Shown here: positions 60,587 through 64,000 of the stretch, one piece after another
Layout: each line of letters starts with the position of its first letter
Numbering within the stretch: the stretch's first letter is position 1
Assembly: GCA_964636385.1 (NCBI GenBank)
Contig: CAZWSC010000096.1
Coordinates: 143,472 to 207,471, forward strand
Reading direction: 5' to 3'
DNA from: CAZWSC01 sp964636385
Lineage (GTDB): Bacteria > Eisenbacteria > RBG-16-71-46 > CAIMUX01
Length of the DNA stretch: 64,000 nt
The notes under the pieces: model-generated
The model's input: the letters and a program-made list of their open reading frames with translations, nothing else
Told to the model about the DNA's origin: nothing
Databases searched by the model: none
Translations under genes and position numbers: made by a program

Positions 60587-63500
60587 TGACGATTCCCGAA
60601 CTCGCGATCCGGCGCCCCATAACGACCCTCATGTTCCTGGTCAGCCTGATCGTGCTGGGCGGCGTAGCGCTTTTCCGGCTTCCGCTGGCATTCCTGCCGG
60701 ATGCGGAGCGGCCGCAGCTGTTTGTACAGGCTTCTTATCCCAACGCCACTCCCGAGCAGGTGGAGCGCCTGGTTGTGCGCCCTCTGGAGGAGACGCTCGG
60801 CTCCGTGAAGGGCGTGAAGGACATGTGGTCCAGCTGCGACCGCGATGGCGGGAGGGTGCGCCTCGAGTTCGAGTGGGGCCACGACCTCGGCATGGCGAGG
60901 GTCGAGATCCGCGAGAAGATAGACCGGATCAGGCGTGATCTCCCGAGCGAGCTGACCGAGATCCGCATCAGCTCGCACTGGGGGGGCAGGGACTCCGAGA
61001 CGCCGGTTCTGGAGGGGCGCCTGTCGTCGGCCGGGGATCTCAGCGAGAGCTACGACCTCCTCGAGCGCAAGATCATAAGGCCGCTGGAGCGGATTCCCGG
61101 CGTCGCGCAGGTCCGTCTCGACGGGGTCAACCCGAAGGAGGTCCGGATCAACCTGAGGGTCGCCGACCTGGAGCTTCACGGCATTGACGTGCGGGACGTC
61201 GTTCGGATTCTGCAGACCGGCAACTTCGACCAGAGCCTCGGCGTCGTGCGCGAGCCCGGGATGAAGTACTCGGTCCGCACGGTGGGCACTTTTACATCGA
61301 TCGGGCAGATCCAGGGCCTTCGCCTGCGGCAGGACGGGCTGAGGCTGCAGGATGTGGCCGATGTCGTATACGAGGAGCCTGCGCTCCAGTACGGCCGGCA
61401 CCTGGACGGAAGATTCGCCGTCGGCGTGACGGTGATCAAGGAGGCCGGGGCGAACGCGGTCGTCATCTCCGGGGCTGTCCGCGAGCGGGTCGCGCTGATG
61501 GAGGAAGACCCGGAGCTTTCGGGGATCAACTTCCTCATATGGTTCGACCAGGGGGAGGAGATCAGGAAGACGCTCAAAGACCTTGCCTTCACGGGCCTCT
61601 TCGGGGCGCTCATGGCCGGTGTCGTGCTGTTCCTGTTCCTGCGGCGGTTCAGCATGACGCTCGTTTCCATGATGTGCATACCGTTCTCGCTCATCGTCGC
61701 GTGCGGGATCATATGGGCGCAGCGTAACTCGCTCAACACCCTCACCCTGCTCGGCCTCATAGTAGGAATCGGGATGCTGGTGGACAACTCGGTCGTGGTG
61801 ATGGAGAGCATCTTCAGGCACCAGCAGGAGGGGAAGAGCCGCCTGGACTCAGCCCGCATCGGATCGCGGGAGGTCGCCAACGCGGTCGCGGCCGCCACGC
61901 TGACCTCGGTAATCGTCTTCATCCCGCTGATCTTCAACAGGCCGAGCGAGATGAACATCTACCTGAAGGAGCTCGGGATCACGGTGTGCCTGGCCCTGCT
62001 CGCCTCGCTCCTTGTCAGTCAGACCCTGATCCCGCTGGCTACATCGAAGTTTATCAAGGCGCGCGAGCCGCGCCCCTCGAAGATCATGCGCCCCCTGGAA
62101 GACAGGTATGTCCGCGTCCTGCGCTTCAACCTGAGGCACAGGTGGATCGCTCCTCTTATCGGGATCGCCGTTGTCGGCTCCGCGATCCTCCCCTTCCAGA
62201 GGATCGACAAGAATCTGGACGCGACGCACTCCCAGTCGTTCATCCAGGTCGGCTACGAGTTCAGCGAGGAGCTGAGCCTGGAGCGCAGGCGCGCCGTGGT
62301 GGAGCGCGTGGAAGAGGCCCTCGTGCCCCGCAAGGCCGAACTGCACGCAAGCTCCATATACAGCTTCTGGGGGGAGCGCTGGTCGCTCACCAGGTTGTAC
62401 ATGGAGGACGGGTACGCCAATGAGAAGGCGATGGCCAGGGTGCGGGAGCAGGTGACCGGGCTTCTGCCCGAGATTCCGGGCGTCAAGCTGACGATCATGG
62501 ATCCGGGCAGGATGTGGCACCGCGGCCGGGGCAAGCGTGTCGCCTTCCAGCTCGTGGGGGAGGACACCGGAGTGCTGGCCGTCCTTGCCGAGGAGGCTAA
62601 GAGCAGGCTGGCCGAGATTCCCGGGCTCATCGATCCTTTCACAAGCAACGACGAGGGGGGACTCGAGCTCTACGTGGACCTCGACCGCGAGCTTGCCTCG
62701 AGATACGGGATCCCCCTCAGCCAGCCTGCGGAGGTGATATCGCTGACCTATCGCGGCCGCAGGCTGCCCAGGTTCCGCACGCCTGAAGGGGAGCGGGAGA
62801 TGCGCCTGACCCTGGACGAGCAGACGACAGGAAGCATGGCCCAGCTGCGGAATCTCCCCCTGCGCAACCCTGATAACGAGCTGATACCGCTTGCCGCCGT
62901 GGCTGAGTTCAACATCCGCCCGGGACCGGAGAGGATCCACAGGGACAACCGTGTCACCAGCATCTGGGTCGGCGCAGGCTACGAGGACGGGCGCCGGGAG
63001 GACTACGTCCCCCAGGTCACCGCGGTCATGGAGGGAATGCACTTCCCGTACGGATACGCCTGGACATTCCGAAACTGGGAGGCGCGGCGGCAGGAGCAGT
63101 CGCGCGAGTTCCTGGTAAACCTCGGGCTCGCACTGCTCCTGGTCTTCGTTGTCATGGCCGGGGTGTTCGAATCAGTGCGCCAGGCGATAGCCCTGATGGT
63201 TGCGTTGCCTTTCGCTCTTGCCGGAGCGACGTGGACGCTCTACCTCACGGGAGTCGACTTCGACCAGCCTGCTGCAGTGGGGTTGCTTCTCCTCATCGGT
63301 GTTGTCGTGAACAACGGGATCGTGATACTCGAGCACATCAACCAGTACAGGCGCGCCGGCATGCCCAGGGAGGAGGCGATGATCCGCGGCGGGCGCGAGC
63401 GGCTGCGGCCGATACTGATGACGGCGATCACGACCCTCGTGGGTCTTGTCCCGATCGTGGTGCAGAGGCCCGCACTCGCCGGGATCTACTACTACTCGAT

Positions 63501-63684
63501 GGCGATTGTGATCATGGGCGGGTTGCTGATCTCCACATTCCTGAGTTCGATCCTGCTTCCCACCTCGGCCACACTTTCCGAGGACATTTTCGGATGGATT
63601 GGCAGGAGGATCCGTGCGCTCTTCTCGCTGCCTGCTGCGCTGGCGTCGAGGAGGGGGAGGCTGTCGGTGGATCCGGGGGCGTGA
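60586..63684 (+). CDS. RND efflux permease 2 (AcrB/HAE1 type)
   Basis: The ATG at 60586 overlaps the preceding TGA (TGATG), giving a 1032-residue protein. Landmarks: MTIPELAIRRPITTLMFLV (TM1), QASYPNATPEQVERLVVRPL, LLGLIVGIGMLVDNSVVVME (TM4), and LLLLIGVVVNNGIVILEHI (TM11 region). It is a distinct paralogue of permease 1, not a recent copy, as the two differ throughout. The pair may form heterotrimers as in MdtBC-type systems or work separately with the same adaptor. The outer-membrane channel gene is not in the window. Confidence 0.95.
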   Translation: MTIPELAIRRPITTLMFLVSLIVLGGVALFRLPLAFLPDAERPQLFVQASYPNATPEQVERLVVRPLEETLGSVKGVKDMWSSCDRDGGRVRLEFEWGHDLGMARVEIREKIDRIRRDLPSELTEIRISSHWGGRDSETPVLEGRLSSAGDLSESYDLLERKIIRPLERIPGVAQVRLDGVNPKEVRINLRVADLELHGIDVRDVVRILQTGNFDQSLGVVREPGMKYSVRTVGTFTSIGQIQGLRLRQDGLRLQDVADVVYEEPALQYGRHLDGRFAVGVTVIKEAGANAVVISGAVRERVALMEEDPELSGINFLIWFDQGEEIRKTLKDLAFTGLFGALMAGVVLFLFLRRFSMTLVSMMCIPFSLIVACGIIWAQRNSLNTLTLLGLIVGIGMLVDNSVVVMESIFRHQQEGKSRLDSARIGSREVANAVAAATLTSVIVFIPLIFNRPSEMNIYLKELGITVCLALLASLLVSQTLIPLATSKFIKAREPRPSKIMRPLEDRYVRVLRFNLRHRWIAPLIGIAVVGSAILPFQRIDKNLDATHSQSFIQVGYEFSEELSLERRRAVVERVEEALVPRKAELHASSIYSFWGERWSLTRLYMEDGYANEKAMARVREQVTGLLPEIPGVKLTIMDPGRMWHRGRGKRVAFQLVGEDTGVLAVLAEEAKSRLAEIPGLIDPFTSNDEGGLELYVDLDRELASRYGIPLSQPAEVISLTYRGRRLPRFRTPEGEREMRLTLDEQTTGSMAQLRNLPLRNPDNELIPLAAVAEFNIRPGPERIHRDNRVTSIWVGAGYEDGRREDYVPQVTAVMEGMHFPYGYAWTFRNWEARRQEQSREFLVNLGLALLLVFVVMAGVFESVRQAIALMVALPFALAGATWTLYLTGVDFDQPAAVGLLLLIGVVVNNGIVILEHINQYRRAGMPREEAMIRGGRERLRPILMTAITTLVGLVPIVVQRPALAGIYYYSMAIVIMGGLLISTFLSSILLPTSATLSEDIFGWIGRRIRALFSLPAALASRRGRLSVDPGA

Positions 63685-63713
63685 GGTTGCGCAGGCCTTA
63701 CCGCGGAAAGATC

Positions 63714-63772
63714 TCACCACGAAGGGCAGGAGCGGGAACGTTTCACCACGAAGGGCACGAAGAGCACGAAGG
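63714..63772. repeat. Short direct repeats of the CACCACGAAGG type
   Basis: TCACCACGAAGGGCA occurs exactly at 63714-63728 and 63743-63757, followed by the related CGAAGAGCACGAAGG to 63772. Similar CGAAGG-rich strings are familiar to me as dispersed intergenic repeats in environmental bacterial genomes; origin and role are unclear. Confidence 0.6.
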
Positions 63773-63814
63773 GGTTCTGTTGCTTGCCGTGCCGAGTCGC
63801 CGGCGTCGGTGAGA

Positions 63815-64000
63815 GCGCGCCTCGGGTTCGTTTCGCGCTTGCGGCCTCGCAATCCGACCTCGTCGGGGGCATCCCTTCGCGCGAGCGGCGCGCGATCGTT
63901 GAAAGGCAAGTAATGCGCGCGCCTAGGATTCGCTTCGCGCTTGCGGCCCCGCAATCCGCCCTCGTCGGGGGCATCCCTTCGCGCGAGCGGCGCGCGATCG
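63815..64000. repeat. 84-base direct repeat, 102-base period, running off the window
   Basis: The unit at 63815-63898 (begins GCGCGCCTCGGG, ends GCGCGCGATCG) recurs at 63917-64000 with 5 differences by my count. The second unit ends exactly at the window edge, so more copies may follow. Units are separated by an 18-base spacer containing TAAT. Confidence 0.8.

Larger units (their letters stand above)
63685..64000. other. Non-coding repeat-rich region at the window end
   Basis: No credible gene follows permease 2. It contains short CACCACGAAGG-type repeats and a 102-base-period repeat (both listed separately). Long open frames on the minus strand here encode Arg-rich low-complexity sequence and lack a start context. 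Confidence 0.6.

Noticed and set aside
63815..64000. Repeat units at the window end as a CRISPR array
   Set aside because: Units are 84 bases with 18-base spacers and diverge from one another; CRISPR repeats are 21-40 bases, near identical, with spacers of similar length. No cas gene is present.

Overview
The window is about 64 kb of GC-rich, gene-dense bacterial chromosome with 41 protein-coding loci that I can support. I see no rRNA, tRNA, CRISPR array, phage module or intact insertion sequence. Six secreted proteins end in a FlgD-like Ig fold of the kind used as a type IX secretion (T9SS type A) sorting domain. Two are gingipain-like C25 proteins and one is a streptopain-like C10 protease. 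With outer-membrane barrels, YgiQ, ThyX and a squalene/phytoene synthase, this suggests a diderm of the FCB-related candidate phyla (Eisenbacteria, Krumholzibacteriota, Latescibacterota or Fermentibacteria type). The placement is an inference from protein style, not from a marker gene.

Layout. 1-6.4 kb (+): the end of a YgiQ-like radical SAM gene, a zinc-ribbon envelope protein, two tandem D,D-carboxypeptidases and a double-domain ThyX. 6.5-7.9 kb (-): an isochorismatase-fold hydrolase and a small protein-kinase-like gene. 8.0-9.8 kb (+): maf and a squalene/phytoene synthase. 9.9-15.2 kb (-): lipoprotein, P-loop protein, TrkA, TrkH and the PPDK/PEP synthase regulatory kinase, closely packed. 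15.4-18.9 kb (+): PNPase overlapping a membrane-anchored EEP-fold protein. 18.9-19.4 kb (-): a DUF2058-like protein. 19.6-22.2 kb (+): C10 protease fused to a beta-helix. 22.3-25.0 kb (-): EamA transporter, YitT-like protein, methyltransferase. 25.4-27.8 kb (+): CYTH-domain protein, exonuclease III, a hemerythrin-like protein. 27.9-30.0 kb (-): a DUF883-like membrane protein and a D15-type barrel. 30.5-34.0 kb (+): an ArnT/PMT-like glycosyltransferase and a TPR-beta-barrel protein.

34-56 kb is mostly an export region: two large C25-like proteins around a beta-helix protein, an LVIVD/FN3/SUMF1 lipoprotein with a beta-barrel partner, a membrane acyltransferase, a dihydroorotate-dehydrogenase-like enzyme, a lipoprotein with an internal duplication, a beta-propeller gene interrupted by an in-frame TGA, and an Ntn-hydrolase-like protein. 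56.2-63.7 kb is a translationally coupled RND efflux operon (one adaptor, two permeases) with no outer-membrane channel in view. The last 300 bases are non-coding repeats that run off the end.

The most unusual points are: the tandem ThyX protein, whose two halves carry complementary pieces of the ThyX signature; one C25 paralogue that keeps the catalytic Cys but has no His in the expected segment; the single in-frame TGA in an otherwise intact secreted propeller gene; and the shared C-terminal sorting domain on six very different passengers. I could not run any search, so family names rest on motif recognition by eye.
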